From NCBI GenBank assembly GCA_016932145.1, contig JAFGDI010000182.1, positions 1 through 6,255 on the forward strand: a DNA stretch of 6,255 nucleotides. Direction: 5' to 3'. The notes beneath the pieces were generated by a model that ran no database searches, had not been told where the DNA came from, and saw only the letters and a program-made list of their open reading frames with translations. Shown here in pieces: positions 5,706 through 6,255 of the stretch (positions within the stretch are counted from its first letter, which is position 1; each line of letters starts with the position of its first letter). The position numbers were made by a program, and so were the translations under genes. Source of the DNA: Sedimentisphaerales bacterium (GTDB lineage: Bacteria > Planctomycetota > Phycisphaerae > Sedimentisphaerales > SM23-30).

Positions 5706-6255
5706 ATGCCTTGTGATTGTAATCCGAAATTTCACCCTAATACCTCAGGTGATATGCCTAGTGTTCACCCGACTGCTTTTGTTGACCCGACGGCGAAGCT
5801 GGTCGGTCATATTGAGATCGGACCAAATGTTTATGTTGGTGCCAATACGGTAATTCGGGCAGATGAACCTGATGAGGAAGGTAATGTTGTGCCTGTGGTA
5901 ATAGGTGCCAATTCCAATATTCAAGATGGTGTGGTGATCCATACTCATGCTGGCCAGGGGGTAAAGGTGGGCCGCGGTTGCTGCCTGACCCACAATTGTC
6001 TGATACATGGCCCCTGTACGATAGACGATAATTGCTTTATAGGTTTTAAGTCTATTGTTTATATGGCACATCTGGGCGAGAGTGTATTTGTTAACGCCGG
6101 GGTTGTTATTCAGAATGTAGAGCTTCCCGCCCGCACTCTTGTTCCTGCTGGTGCTGCTATTACCCGCGAGTCTCAGGTAACTGATCTGCACGAAGTGACT
6201 CAGGATGAGATTGAAATGATAAGTAAGGTGGTAAAGGTTAACCGCCATCTGGTAA
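5706..6255 (+). CDS. Gamma-class carbonic anhydrase-like protein (left-handed beta-helix), 3' end cut by window
   Basis: Only the first 183 residues are present; the frame is still open at the window edge. The hexapeptide-repeat pattern (IEIGPNVYVGANTVI and following turns) marks a left-handed parallel beta-helix trimer. Residues equivalent to the Methanosarcina Cam active site are visible: Arg51, Asp53 and Glu54 in VIRADE; Gln73 and Asp74 in NIQDG; and three zinc-ligand histidines, His79, His96 and His101, the last two spaced as in Cam H117/H122. The acidic loop carrying the Cam proton-shuttle Glu84 is missing, as in CamH-type proteins. A reversible CO2 hydration role is therefore plausible, though some homologues are inactive or belong to other complexes. 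It is cysteine-rich for this fold (Cys3, 5, 92, 93, 98, 104, 110). AGGGAG (5695-5700), five bases before ATG, fixes the start. No signal peptide is seen, so it is probably cytoplasmic. Confidence 0.85.
   Translation, partial: MPCDCNPKFHPNTSGDMPSVHPTAFVDPTAKLVGHIEIGPNVYVGANTVIRADEPDEEGNVVPVVIGANSNIQDGVVIHTHAGQGVKVGRGCCLTHNCLIHGPCTIDDNCFIGFKSIVYMAHLGESVFVNAGVVIQNVELPARTLVPAGAAITRESQVTDLHEVTQDEIEMISKVVKVNRHLV

Noticed and set aside
5745..6248. 167-codon open frame on the minus strand opposite the carbonic anhydrase gene
   Set aside because: The + strand frame has an intact active-site pattern and a good ribosome binding site. The minus frame has no recognisable domain and is a shadow.

Overview
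The window is about 6.3 kb of bacterial chromosome with all recognisable genes on the + strand. The genes suggest a Planctomycetota-like organism, possibly Phycisphaerae. This is an inference from protein character: a pair of ClpP paralogues in which the first has an unusual YQRTREM-type N-terminus, a long divergent trigger factor, and a small lipoprotein of unrecognised family. Base composition looks moderate in GC, with AT-rich intergenic DNA. I cannot confirm the lineage without a database search, and related phyla such as Lentisphaerota or Kiritimatiellota remain possible.

Layout. (1) 79-1560 encodes a large polyprenyl-phosphate sugar-1-phosphate transferase, the initiating enzyme of a surface polysaccharide pathway. 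(2) 1561-2049 is a 489-base interval. It holds an AT-rich tract with a good sigma70-type promoter, a tRNA-Gly(GCC) gene at 1743-1814, and then about 160 bases of inverted repeats ending in a large hairpin plus T-run. That last part is a candidate small RNA, a long tRNA trailer, or a terminator/attenuator just ahead of the next gene. (3) 2050-3456 encodes trigger factor, closed by a strong intrinsic terminator at 3529-3570. (4) 3571-3636 is a short promoter/operator-like region with two adjacent inverted repeats. (5) 3637-4284 and 4355-4960 encode two different ClpP serine peptidase subunits in tandem, closed by a second intrinsic terminator at 4986-5017. (6) 5051-5650 encodes a probable lipoprotein with a coiled coil and a predicted beta-rich domain. 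(7) 5706 to the window end encodes a gamma-class carbonic anhydrase-like protein, cut off at its C-terminus.

How the genes fit together. Trigger factor and ClpP form the classic tig-clpP protein quality-control neighbourhood: trigger factor receives nascent chains at the ribosome, and ClpP degrades substrates unfolded by a Clp ATPase. Here the usual downstream clpX is absent from the window. An internal terminator also separates tig from the clpP pair, so they are probably separate transcription units. The lipoprotein and carbonic anhydrase follow the clpP terminator and probably form another short unit with no evident functional link to proteolysis.

I found no mobile element, CRISPR array, phage gene or defence system. 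The least explained segment is the structured interval between the tRNA and tig. The next most interesting are the divergent ClpP1 active-site neighbourhood, the paired inverted repeats in front of it, and the uncharacterised lipoprotein.
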